Part shown: positions 57,079-64,000 of the stretch, piece by piece
Numbering within the stretch: position 1 is the first letter of the stretch
Layout: each line of letters starts with the position of its first letter
Origin: Pseudidiomarina donghaiensis
GTDB taxonomy: Bacteria > Pseudomonadota > Gammaproteobacteria > Enterobacterales > Alteromonadaceae
DNA length: 64,000 bases
Assembly (NCBI RefSeq): GCF_900116895.1
Contig: NZ_FPCF01000008.1
Coordinates: 1 to 64,000 of the forward strand
Reading direction: 5' to 3'
The notes under the pieces: generated by a model
What the model was told of the DNA's origin: nothing
The model's input: only the letters and a program-made list of their open reading frames with translations
Database searches by the model: none
Program-made: the position numbers and the translations under genes

Positions 57079-57141
57079 TTTTCCCACTTAAAGTATCAGG
57101 CAACACTAACGAAACCGCACGTTAGCCACGGAGCCTGTACT

Positions 57142-57744
57142 ATGACGTACCAACTGATTGACCTGAATCACCCGCAGCGACACGCCGTCGAGCGCTTTAT
57201 TTGTGAGCGCTATTGGGTACATTTTAATGCCTGCTTAAACCACTTGCCGCCGCGCTTAATTGCGGTGTTTGAAGGTACGCAAATTGTTGCTGCATGTGGA
57301 ATGCAACTGGCCGAAGAAGCCCCGCTGTTTTCTGAGTACTACCTAAACCAACCGCTAGAACAACCACGCCATAAGCTTGCAGAAGTGGGCTCAATGGCAG
57401 TACTTAGCGGTAACTACTTGCAGATTTTATTTGTGGCAATTCACCAAGCGGCCCATGATCTTCAGCGCCAATATTTACTGTTTACCGTCACTCGGTTTTT
57501 ACAGCTTAAGCTCAAACGCCTTGGCATACAGGCGCAAGCGCTGGCGCCGGCGCATGAACAGGCATTACCCGAGTCGCTGCAAAACCTATGGGGTAGCTAC
57601 TATCAGCAACAGCCACAAGTATTTATGGCTGCGGTACAACAACGCTGGGGGCGCAATCCGGTGGCCTGTGCACCACGCCGGGCCGCCGTTAGGCAGGTCA
57701 CCATGAATCAAGTGCCGGTCAGCCAAACCAAGGTGGCCATATGA
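57142..57744 (+). CDS. Thermostable hemolysin family protein (GNAT-like)
   Basis: 200 residues, matching the thermostable hemolysin (delta-VPH, T_hemolysin) family whose fold resembles N-acyltransferases and autoinducer synthases. Characteristic stretches: HAVERFICERYWVHFNACLNHLPPRLIAVF, ACGMQLAEEAPLFSEYYL and LAEVGSMAV. No signal peptide, so the hemolysin name is probably misleading; an acyl-transfer role fits its partner, the acyl ligase. First gene of a seven-gene operon; stop overlaps the ligase start (ATGA). Confidence 0.83.
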   Translation: MTYQLIDLNHPQRHAVERFICERYWVHFNACLNHLPPRLIAVFEGTQIVAACGMQLAEEAPLFSEYYLNQPLEQPRHKLAEVGSMAVLSGNYLQILFVAIHQAAHDLQRQYLLFTVTRFLQLKLKRLGIQAQALAPAHEQALPESLQNLWGSYYQQQPQVFMAAVQQRWGRNPVACAPRRAAVRQVTMNQVPVSQTKVAI

Positions 57745-59183
57745 ACCACATTCTGTACCAGCGGTTGCAGCGCTACGCTCAGCAACAACCCAACGCCAAC
57801 GCGTTACGCGACCCACATGACTGTTTAACTTACCAACAGTTACTAGCAGCCGTAAACGAGCGCATGACAATGCTGACAAATAGTGGTTTACAGCGCGTTG
57901 CACTCCACCAAGCCAATAGCATTCAGTGGGTGGTTAACGACTTAGCGTTACTGTTCAACAACATGGTGTGTATTCCGGTGCCGCCGTTTTTTACTGCCGA
58001 GCAGCAACGAAAGCTTTTGGCCGACAGTGGCGCAGAAGTTGTTTTAACCAACCTGCAAAACGTACCGCAATGGCAAGCGTTAGCGCCCAATAGCCTTCCG
58101 GCGTTACCACAGGGCACCGTAAAAATCACCTATACATCAGGCAGTACCGGCGAGCCCAAAGGCGTGTGCTTAAGTTCCGAAAATATCATCAAAACCGTGA
58201 CAGCGCTTGACGATCGGTTGGGTCAAATACGCGTGCAACGTCATTTGTGCGTCATGCCTTTGGCGGTGTTACTGGAGAACATTGCCGGCGTGTATTTAGG
58301 CTTGTGGCGAGGCTATGAAATGATTCTGGCGGATACCGATTTACAGCACGTTGTCGCAAATTTGCGCCAGTACCAACCACAAAGCGTGATTGCCACGCCG
58401 GGTTTGGTGAGTGCCATCATTCAGGCCACTGAACAAGGCGCGCTTAACGCATCCTCGTTTGGCGTCATTGCGGTGGGTGGTGCGCGCCTATTACCGAGCA
58501 TTGAACAGCGTGCCGCCGAACTCGAATTACCCTTGTTTCAAGGTTACGGATTATCAGAATTTAGCTCCGTAGCGTGCTTTAACGCCCCAGGCAATAAAGC
58601 ACCGGCGGGCAGCGTCGGCAAAGCGTTAAAGCATGCGCAGCTGGCGATTATCAACGGTGAAATTGTGCTGCACGGCAACACCATGTTGGGCTATGTGCAT
58701 GACCGCAGCAGTTGGTACCCCGAGCGAATTTATACTGGCGACTGGGGCCACGTTGATGAGCAAGGTTACGTGTTCGTTAACGGCCGTAAAAAGAACACCA
58801 TGATCACGCCGTTTGGTCGCAATGTTGATCCAGAGTGGCTAGAAGCTGAATTAACCAGCACACCTGAAATTATGCAGGCTGCGGTGTTTGGCGGCGAAGA
58901 TTTGCCCATCACCGCGCTTCTTGTTGCCAATCAATCTGCCCATAGCGCTGCGCCTGCTATGAACACCAGCAGGCAGGAGCAATTGTCGCACGCCATAGCC
59001 CAGGTGAATTCGCGGCTTCCTGAATATGCCCAAATTCGTCGTTGGCATCAAATTAGCGAGCCATTTAGCGTGACAAACCAAATGCTTACCGGAACTGGGC
59101 GTAATCGTCGCGACAGCATCGCGATGCACTATGCACATCTTGTTACCCACCAGCATTCGGCCATGCCCAGAATAATGGTATGA
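57741..59183 (+). CDS. AMP-dependent acyl ligase (ANL superfamily) with altered A10 motif
   Basis: 480 residues. Phosphate loop ITYTSGSTGEPKG near residues 128-140, LFQGYGLSEFSS (A5), YTGDWGHVDEQGYVFVNGRKKN (A7-A8) and ITPFGRNVDPEWLEAEL. The C-terminal A10 region reads LTGTGRNRRDS, with arginine where the catalytic lysine is expected. It probably activates an acyl acid; the short size suggests a free acyl-adenylate or carrier-linked product. Ends overlapping the next frame at 59180 (ATGA). Confidence 0.87.
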   Translation: MNHILYQRLQRYAQQQPNANALRDPHDCLTYQQLLAAVNERMTMLTNSGLQRVALHQANSIQWVVNDLALLFNNMVCIPVPPFFTAEQQRKLLADSGAEVVLTNLQNVPQWQALAPNSLPALPQGTVKITYTSGSTGEPKGVCLSSENIIKTVTALDDRLGQIRVQRHLCVMPLAVLLENIAGVYLGLWRGYEMILADTDLQHVVANLRQYQPQSVIATPGLVSAIIQATEQGALNASSFGVIAVGGARLLPSIEQRAAELELPLFQGYGLSEFSSVACFNAPGNKAPAGSVGKALKHAQLAIINGEIVLHGNTMLGYVHDRSSWYPERIYTGDWGHVDEQGYVFVNGRKKNTMITPFGRNVDPEWLEAELTSTPEIMQAAVFGGEDLPITALLVANQSAHSAAPAMNTSRQEQLSHAIAQVNSRLPEYAQIRRWHQISEPFSVTNQMLTGTGRNRRDSIAMHYAHLVTHQHSAMPRIMV

Positions 59184-59227
59184 GCAACGGCATGACCAAC
59201 ACCATTTGCAACCACGAGGTAAAAACC

Positions 59228-59917
59228 ATGAACTTTTTCCAGCAGTTAGTTCACGCAACCCAAGCAGAACAGCAGTACTTGCTGTCGGCCCCGGTTATAC
59301 AAAAAGCGCTGCAGGGCAATATTAGTCTGCCGCTATATCAAGCGTTTTTGCAGCAAGCGTATCACCATGTCAAACATACCACGCCGCTACTGATGCGTGC
59401 CGGTAGCCGCATTGATCATGACCATGAATGGTTACGCAAAGCGATTATTGAATACATTAACGAAGAATATGGCCACGAGCAGTGGATACTCAACGATATC
59501 GCCGCAACGGGTGCTAGCGCCGAACATGTCAAACGCTCGCAGCCACATAGCAGCACGGCAGCCATGGTGAGTTTGGTGTACGGCAACATTGACAACCTGC
59601 ACGCGGCGTCGTTTTTTGGCATGGCGCATGTGCTGGAAGGCACTAGCGTGCAATTAGCGAGCCAAGCGGCGGGTCAAATTCAAAGCAGTCTGCAGTTACC
59701 GAAAAAGGCCTTCAGCTATCTCAATTCTCATGGCGCGTTAGACCTTGAGCATGTTGCGTTTTTTGAGCAGCTGATGAACCGCATAGACGACCCATCCATG
59801 CAGCAGGCCATTATCCTCACCGCCAAACAAGTGTACCGTTTGTACGGCGATATGTTCCGCGCCTTGCCTGAACTCGCGCAAGCGTTTGCATCGCAACCCG
59901 AGGTGGCCCATGCCTAA
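59228..59917 (+). CDS. Haem-oxygenase-like diiron protein (TenA/UndA/CADD-like)
   Basis: 229 residues, all helical. Candidate metal ligands: E80 and H83 (NEEYGHEQW), E137 (HVLEGTS), and H168-x3-D172-x2-H175 (SHGALDLEHVAFF). This spacing resembles HDO enzymes such as the alkene-forming UndA and Chlamydia CADD, so a non-haem diiron oxygenase acting on an activated acyl chain is plausible. I chose ATG 59228 because GAGGT lies seven bases before it; an alternative ATG at 59180 overlaps the ligase stop (ATGA) and would add 16 residues. Confidence 0.78.
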   Translation: MNFFQQLVHATQAEQQYLLSAPVIQKALQGNISLPLYQAFLQQAYHHVKHTTPLLMRAGSRIDHDHEWLRKAIIEYINEEYGHEQWILNDIAATGASAEHVKRSQPHSSTAAMVSLVYGNIDNLHAASFFGMAHVLEGTSVQLASQAAGQIQSSLQLPKKAFSYLNSHGALDLEHVAFFEQLMNRIDDPSMQQAIILTAKQVYRLYGDMFRALPELAQAFASQPEVAHA

Positions 59918-60716
59918 ATTGAACTGGCAACAGCAGCATATTATTCTTACCGGTGCCGCAGGTGGGCTAGGGCAAAGCCTCGTCAAAGCGCTGAGCGAAC
60001 GCGGTGCGAAAGTATTACTTGTGGGCCGCAACGAAGCGGCGCTGCAAGCACTCGGCAATGCGTACCAGCAGTCATATTATGTACTTGATTTAACAACGCC
60101 CGACGCGCTTGCCCAATTGCAAGCCTATGTCGAGCAGCAGCGCAGCACCCAACGGCCGGTAACCGGGGTTATTAACAACGCGGCCATTAACCATGCCGGC
60201 TTACTGTCGCAACAAAGTGCCGAGCACATTCATGCCGTTATTCAAACCAACTTAACTGTACCCATGCAGCTAACCGCCGCCTTGTTGCCCTATTTACCCC
60301 AGCAACGCGGTTGGTTACTCAATATGGGCTCGGTATTTGGTAGTTTGGGCTACCCCGGGCAAACGCTGTACTGTGCGTCAAAGTTTGGCTTGCGCGGCTT
60401 TACCGAAGCATTGCATCGCGAACTTGGGGCCCATGGGCCAAAGCTGATGTATTGCGCACCGCGGGCAATAAGCACCACCTTCAACGACGGCATTACCGCC
60501 GAACTGAATGAACGCCTGCATACCCACGCCGACAGCCCCGCAGTGGTGGCTGCCCATGTGCTACGGCAAATTGAAACCCAACAAACCAACGTTGTTATTG
60601 GCTGGCCAGAACGCCTATTTGTGTGGCTAAACGGTTGGTTACCGAGTGTGGTAGCCAGTGGCATGAAAAAACCTCAAAAACTGCTTTATCAATTGACCCA
60701 GGAGCAAAACAAATGA
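59910..60716 (+). CDS. Short-chain dehydrogenase/reductase
   Basis: 268 residues. NAD(P)-binding TGAAGGLGQ near residues 14-22, NNAAINHAG, catalytic serine in MGSVFGS and YCASKFGLRGF (YxxxK). The sequence GRNEAALQ after the second strand, with an arginine, suggests NADPH. Member of the SDR groups often found with acyl chemistry. Overlaps the diiron gene by eight bases and the TPR gene by four. Confidence 0.9.
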   Translation: MPKLNWQQQHIILTGAAGGLGQSLVKALSERGAKVLLVGRNEAALQALGNAYQQSYYVLDLTTPDALAQLQAYVEQQRSTQRPVTGVINNAAINHAGLLSQQSAEHIHAVIQTNLTVPMQLTAALLPYLPQQRGWLLNMGSVFGSLGYPGQTLYCASKFGLRGFTEALHRELGAHGPKLMYCAPRAISTTFNDGITAELNERLHTHADSPAVVAAHVLRQIETQQTNVVIGWPERLFVWLNGWLPSVVASGMKKPQKLLYQLTQEQNK

Positions 60717-61342
60717 AACGCTTTTTAATCCCCGCAATGATGGCTGTTTTAAGTAGCCAAACGGTGGCAGCAACCACCCTTGAAGACATTCAAAAACGCT
60801 GGGCTGAGGTGAACTACACCTTGCAAGACGACGCCCAAGAAAAAGCCTTTGAAGCATTACTTGCGCAAGCGAAGCAGTGGGTGCAAGCTGAACCAAACAA
60901 TGCCGAAGCCTATATCTGGCAGGGCATTGTGCAAAGTACGTATGCCGGCGCCAAAGGCGGCTTAGGCGCATTGGGGCTGGCAAAGGACGCTCGCGCAAGC
61001 TTGGAGAAAGCCTTAGCGTTGCAGCCAGATGCACTACAGGGCTCGGCCTACGCAAGCTTAGGTACCTTGTATTCTAAAGTGCCCGGCTGGCCCCTCGGTT
61101 TTGGCGACGATGATAAAGCCAAGGAATTACTCGAAAAAGCCTTAGAATTTAACCCCAATGGCATTGACCCAAACTACTTTTATGCCGATTATTTGTATGA
61201 GCAACGAAATTACCGTCGGGCGCAGCAGTTTGCAGAAAAAGCCCTTGCCGCGCCCGCACGACCAGAGCGGCCATTAGCCGACGCCGAGCGGCGCAAGGAA
61301 GTTGAAGCCTTGTATGCAAAAATTCGCAAAAAAGTGAGATAA
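60713..61342 (+). CDS. Exported TPR-repeat protein
   Basis: 209 residues. Signal peptide MKRFLIPAMMAVLSSQTVAA, then three or four TPR-like helix pairs (AEAYIWQGIVQSTYAGAKGG, ASLGTLYSKVPGWPLGFGDDDKAKELLEKAL, AQQFAEKALAAP). The sequence ending EALYAKIRKKV closes it. Probably a periplasmic scaffold, odd beside cytoplasmic enzymes and possibly the link to the sensor kinase. Start at the SDR stop (ATGA). Confidence 0.8.
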   Translation: MKRFLIPAMMAVLSSQTVAATTLEDIQKRWAEVNYTLQDDAQEKAFEALLAQAKQWVQAEPNNAEAYIWQGIVQSTYAGAKGGLGALGLAKDARASLEKALALQPDALQGSAYASLGTLYSKVPGWPLGFGDDDKAKELLEKALEFNPNGIDPNYFYADYLYEQRNYRRAQQFAEKALAAPARPERPLADAERRKEVEALYAKIRKKVR

Positions 61343-61343
61343 C

Positions 61344-62009
61344 ATGCGGTTGTTATTGGTAGAAGACGACTCGATGCTAGGCCAAGCGGTAAAGCTTGGC
61401 TTAGCCGAGCGCGGTTTTAGCGTTGACTGGGTGCAAACCGGCGCTGCGGCGATTAGTGCGGTGAACCATGGTGAATACAACGCCATGGTGCTAGACCTTG
61501 GCCTGCCTGACCTTGAAGGGGCGCGGGTGTTAGTAAGCTGCCGCAAGCGAGGGGTAACCTTACCCATTCTTATTTTAACCGCACGCGACAAAAGCCAAGA
61601 AATTGTGCAGCAGCTAGATAACGGAGCCGACGACTACCTAACCAAACCTTTTGATTTAAATGAACTTGCGGCGCGTTTACGCGCCTTAGTGCGCCGCCAA
61701 CATGGCTTTGCTTCCAATGTGCTGGCGGTAGGGGCGTTGCAGCTCGACACGCAAACCCGCGAGGTAACTTTGCATGGTGAACCGATTCATTTGTCACGCC
61801 GCGAATTTGAATTGCTGAAAACATTGATGCATGCGCCAGAACGCGTACACAGCCGCGACAAGCTAGAATTAGCCGTGTTTGATAACGACGCCGACATTGA
61901 AAGCAACGCACTTGAGGTTCATGTGTCGAACTTACGCAAAAAACTGGGTGGCAAAGACTGCATTGAAACCATTCGCGGCATTGGATACCGCTTAACATGT
62001 CGCGCTTAA
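61344..62009 (+). CDS. OmpR-family response regulator (QseB/PmrA-like)
   Basis: 221 residues. Receiver with acidic pocket E7-D8-D9, phosphorylation site D51 (VLDLGLPD), T and K in ILTARDKSQE and TKPFDLNELAARLRALVRR; winged-helix C-terminus (LSRREFELLKTLMHAP to IETIRGIGYRL). One base after the TPR stop and overlapping the kinase by 13 bases. A matching direct-repeat box lies before the operon's first gene, so autoregulation is likely. Confidence 0.94.
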   Translation: MRLLLVEDDSMLGQAVKLGLAERGFSVDWVQTGAAAISAVNHGEYNAMVLDLGLPDLEGARVLVSCRKRGVTLPILILTARDKSQEIVQQLDNGADDYLTKPFDLNELAARLRALVRRQHGFASNVLAVGALQLDTQTREVTLHGEPIHLSRREFELLKTLMHAPERVHSRDKLELAVFDNDADIESNALEVHVSNLRKKLGGKDCIETIRGIGYRLTCRA

Positions 62010-63421
62010 ATGCTATTTTTGTCGTGTTGTGGGAACGCATGACCCGACGCATGCGTTCTATTCGGCGGCGCATTTTAGTCACTGTTTCGGTGGTATACCT
62101 GTTGTGTTCGAGCATTTCGGCAGCGTGGATTTACTTTGAAATTAGCCACGAAGTAGACGAGCTATTTGACACCGAAATGATTCAGCAGGCGAAAACCTTA
62201 GCGGTGATGGTGGCAGAGCCTGCTCAGCAGCAATTGGTTGCAGGCCAGCAACAAGTGGTAATACCGTCGCTTGACCAGCACGATTATGAAAACAAACTTG
62301 CCTACCGCATTGAGGGCGTGAGCGAAGGTTGGCAACTATACAGCGACAATGCGCCCACGCAACAGGAGCTGCCGTTTACTGCGGGCTTTTCAATTTATCA
62401 AATGAAAGATCAGCACTGGCACGTGTTTGGCATGACCACAACCAATGGCCAAGCACGGGTCTTGCTGTTTCAAGAAGACGATTTTCGCGCTGAGTTGCGC
62501 TCAGACTTAGCCGTTGACACCATTGTACCGGTTTTATTGTTATTACCGTTTATGCTGTGGCTTGGCTGGGTGGCTATTAACCGCAGCTTTCAAAGCTTTG
62601 CGCGGCTTTCTCACGCGTTACGCAGTCGCCAACCGAATGACTACTCGGCGTTTCCGCCAGCCAATGACGGCGAAGAAGTTGAGCTGGTGAAACATTCCTT
62701 GAATTACTATTTGGCGCGCATTGAACAAACCTTTGCCCGTGAAAAACGCTTCTCGGCTGACGCCGCCCATGAGCTGCGAACGCCACTAGCGGCGCTAAAA
62801 GTGCGTTTGCAGCGTTTGCGCGATGCTGGCGCTGTGCCGCAAGCTGATGACTTGGATGAATTACTGCAAAGCACCAATCGCATCGTTAATTTAGTGGAAA
62901 GTTTGCTGGTATTGGCAAAAGTGGATAACGTGGTTGCTGTGCGTGGCAATGACAACATCGCCAAAACTTTACGCCAAGTACTGGCGGATAATTACCACCG
63001 AATTGACGCCAAAGGTTTAACCAGCGACGTGCAAATTCCGGCGAAGTTAACCTGTTCGGGCGAACATAGTTATTGGTATTTATTGTTTAGCAACCTCATT
63101 GACAACGCCATTAAATATGCGCCTGCGGGTAGTTTTTTAACAGTGAGTTTTGACGTTGATACACTCACTATTTGCAACGCTGTTGCTGCCGATCACGCCG
63201 TCGACATTGAACGGGTTAGCGAGCGGTTTTATCGCGGCCGCCAGCTCAACGTTGAAGGCGCCGGTTTGGGCTTGAGTATTGTGGAGAACTTGGCACAACA
63301 GCTTGGCGTCGATGTTTTTTATAAGAGAGGGGTGCAGACCCAGGTCCAGACCGGGGGCGGTCCCGGGTCTGCACCCCTCTCTACATTTTGCTGCGAGTTA
63401 AGGTTGCGGCACGTGGTATAA
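61997..63421 (+). CDS. Sensor histidine kinase with palindromic element in its 3' end
   Basis: 474 residues. Two membrane helices (about 29-47 and 175-193) around a periplasmic sensor domain, HAMP-like linker, H-box FSADAAHELRTPLAALK, N-box NLIDNAIKYAPAG, and G2-box GAGLGLSIVENLAQQLG. The G1 box, normally DxGxG, is NAVAADH here. Residues 443-462 (KRGVQTQVQTGGGPGSAPLS) are encoded by the 59-bp palindromic element; beyond it TFCCELRL looks like the family's last beta strand, so the element seems inserted in frame. Ends 24 bases inside the convergent sulfatase gene. Confidence 0.9.
   Translation: MSRLNAIFVVLWERMTRRMRSIRRRILVTVSVVYLLCSSISAAWIYFEISHEVDELFDTEMIQQAKTLAVMVAEPAQQQLVAGQQQVVIPSLDQHDYENKLAYRIEGVSEGWQLYSDNAPTQQELPFTAGFSIYQMKDQHWHVFGMTTTNGQARVLLFQEDDFRAELRSDLAVDTIVPVLLLLPFMLWLGWVAINRSFQSFARLSHALRSRQPNDYSAFPPANDGEEVELVKHSLNYYLARIEQTFAREKRFSADAAHELRTPLAALKVRLQRLRDAGAVPQADDLDELLQSTNRIVNLVESLLVLAKVDNVVAVRGNDNIAKTLRQVLADNYHRIDAKGLTSDVQIPAKLTCSGEHSYWYLLFSNLIDNAIKYAPAGSFLTVSFDVDTLTICNAVAADHAVDIERVSERFYRGRQLNVEGAGLGLSIVENLAQQLGVDVFYKRGVQTQVQTGGGPGSAPLSTFCCELRLRHVV
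63324..63382. repeat. 59-bp GC-rich palindromic element, copy 2, inside the kinase gene
   Basis: Perfect outer arms AGAGAGGGGTGCAGACCC and GGGTCTGCACCCCTCTCT, inner GGTCC and GGACC-like words. Same length as copy 1 and inverted relative to it. Read in frame by the kinase with no stop. Confidence 0.92.
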
Positions 63422-64000
63422 GCGCTGCTGATACAGTACCGAAGGTATTGCGGCGTGGGCGCGAATACGGGTCAGCTCAGCGTCGCTTAACGGCTCATTC
63501 AACGGGGTTAAGTGCTGCTGCGATGGCGCATAGCTATAGCGCATCGCCTTGCCGTCCACGGTCAGTACCGTAAGCTTACGGTCTTCTAACCAGCCAAAAT
63601 TATCACCAAATTGCATCATTGCACGGTTTGCAGGGGCCATACCTGCGCTTAGGTCTTGGCCCAAGGTAGGTAGCTCGCCGCTAACGCCAGCCAACGACAC
63701 TAAGGTGGGCAGTAAATCAATTTGGCTGGCAATGGCTTGAACCCGTTTAGGCTCAATATCAGCGCCCAAAATTAGCCCTGGAATATGAAATTTGTTCACC
63801 GGTACCAGCTCGTTACCGTAAACGCGGGTGTCATGATCGGCCACCACTAAAAAGAGAGTGTTCTGCCAATAATCACTCGCCATGGCCTTGTCAAAGAACT
63901 TGCCCAGCGCATAGTCAGCATACTTCACCGCATTGCTTAAGGTTTGCTTCGGTTGCTCGGCCAGCTCAATGGTATTGTCTGGAAACTCAAAGGGTTCATG
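63398..64000 (-). CDS. LTA synthase-type sulfatase / phosphoglycerol transferase, C-terminal part
   Basis: Partial: the frame runs open to the window edge (201 codons seen, reading HEPFEFPDNTIELAEQPKQT before YADYALGKFF). FLVVADHDTRVYGNELVPVNKFHIPGLILG carries the metal-ligand DHD-type motif of the alkaline-phosphatase fold, then IASQIDLLPTLVSLAG. Family members are membrane-anchored enzymes that add phosphoglycerol or ethanolamine to surface glycans. Three-prime end overlaps the kinase gene by 24 bases. Confidence 0.87.
   Translation of the reverse strand, partial: HEPFEFPDNTIELAEQPKQTLSNAVKYADYALGKFFDKAMASDYWQNTLFLVVADHDTRVYGNELVPVNKFHIPGLILGADIEPKRVQAIASQIDLLPTLVSLAGVSGELPTLGQDLSAGMAPANRAMMQFGDNFGWLEDRKLTVLTVDGKAMRYSYAPSQQHLTPLNEPLSDAELTRIRAHAAIPSVLYQQRLYHVPQP

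Noticed and set aside
61570-62115. 181-residue minus-strand frame opposite the response regulator
   Set aside because: Arg/Cys-rich shadow with no domain; the plus strand has intact receiver and winged-helix domains.

Overview
The window is a contiguous stretch of chromosome from a gammaproteobacterium. Gene content and order (fur-fldA-DUF2788-ybfF next to seqA-pgm; DUF2066-hda, DUF2069-wrbA-arsC, bepA, perM, bcp, dapA-bamC-purC; prpB-prpC-acnD-prpF under a GntR regulator) resemble marine Alteromonadales, and most of all the Idiomarinaceae. That placement is from memory of gene neighbourhoods, not from a search. Coding density is very high: no gap exceeds about 210 bases, and no rRNA, tRNA, transposase, prophage or CRISPR array was seen.

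Layout. 1-1353: the 3' end of an Rhs polymorphic toxin gene with a probable immunity gene; the toxin tail looks cut by a nonsense codon. 1398-6308: a membrane protein, a pirin, three small membrane proteins and the pxpABC 5-oxoprolinase genes. 6392-8068: glnS, then a two-way terminator. 8170-10285 (minus strand): ybfF, DUF2788, fldA and fur, with a Fur box in front of the iron genes. 10362-15734: seqA-pgm, an MFS carrier and DUF2066-hda. 15731-23576: DUF2069-wrbA-arsC, a TlpA-like lipoprotein, bepA, perM, bcp, dapA, bamC and purC. 23573-27336: DUF2897, an M15 peptidase, dapE, yffB, yfbV and xthA. 27498-36258: a patatin, hemH, a small CxxC protein, a phospholipase D family protein, a metallo-beta-lactamase RNase-like protein, a DASS carrier and a BCCT carrier. 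36295-44189: two large GGDEF-EAL proteins around GNAT, YceI, MscS-type and lipoprotein genes. 44392-51128: the methylcitrate-cycle operon. 51125-51661: a ParDE module. 51858-56940: rluF, ychJ, DUF4870, selO, two small genes and ompW. 57142-63421: seven tightly coupled genes (thermostable-hemolysin family, acyl-adenylate ligase, haem-oxygenase-like diiron protein, SDR, TPR, response regulator, histidine kinase). 63398-64000: the 3' part of an LTA-synthase-type sulfatase.

How the genes work together. fur, fldA, seqA, hda and yfbV make this a neighbourhood rich in iron control and replication or chromosome-organisation genes; perfect DnaA-box 9-mers lie in the promoter regions of the hda operon and of yfbV. 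The prp genes turn propionyl-CoA into pyruvate and succinate by the AcnD/PrpF route, with a TTGTCGACAA-type operator before the regulator and a second partial copy over its start codon. ompW has a textbook FNR site placed for class II activation.

The strongest candidate for an undescribed system is the 57142-63421 operon. It combines a GNAT-like hemolysin-family protein, an acyl-activating enzyme lacking the usual A10 lysine, a UndA/CADD-like diiron protein, a reductase and its own two-component system, with a PmrA/QseB-like direct repeat in its promoter region. The operon is bracketed by two inverted copies of a 59-bp GC-rich palindromic element, 54 of 59 bases identical. One copy sits inside the kinase gene and is translated in frame into about 20 residues near the kinase C-terminus.
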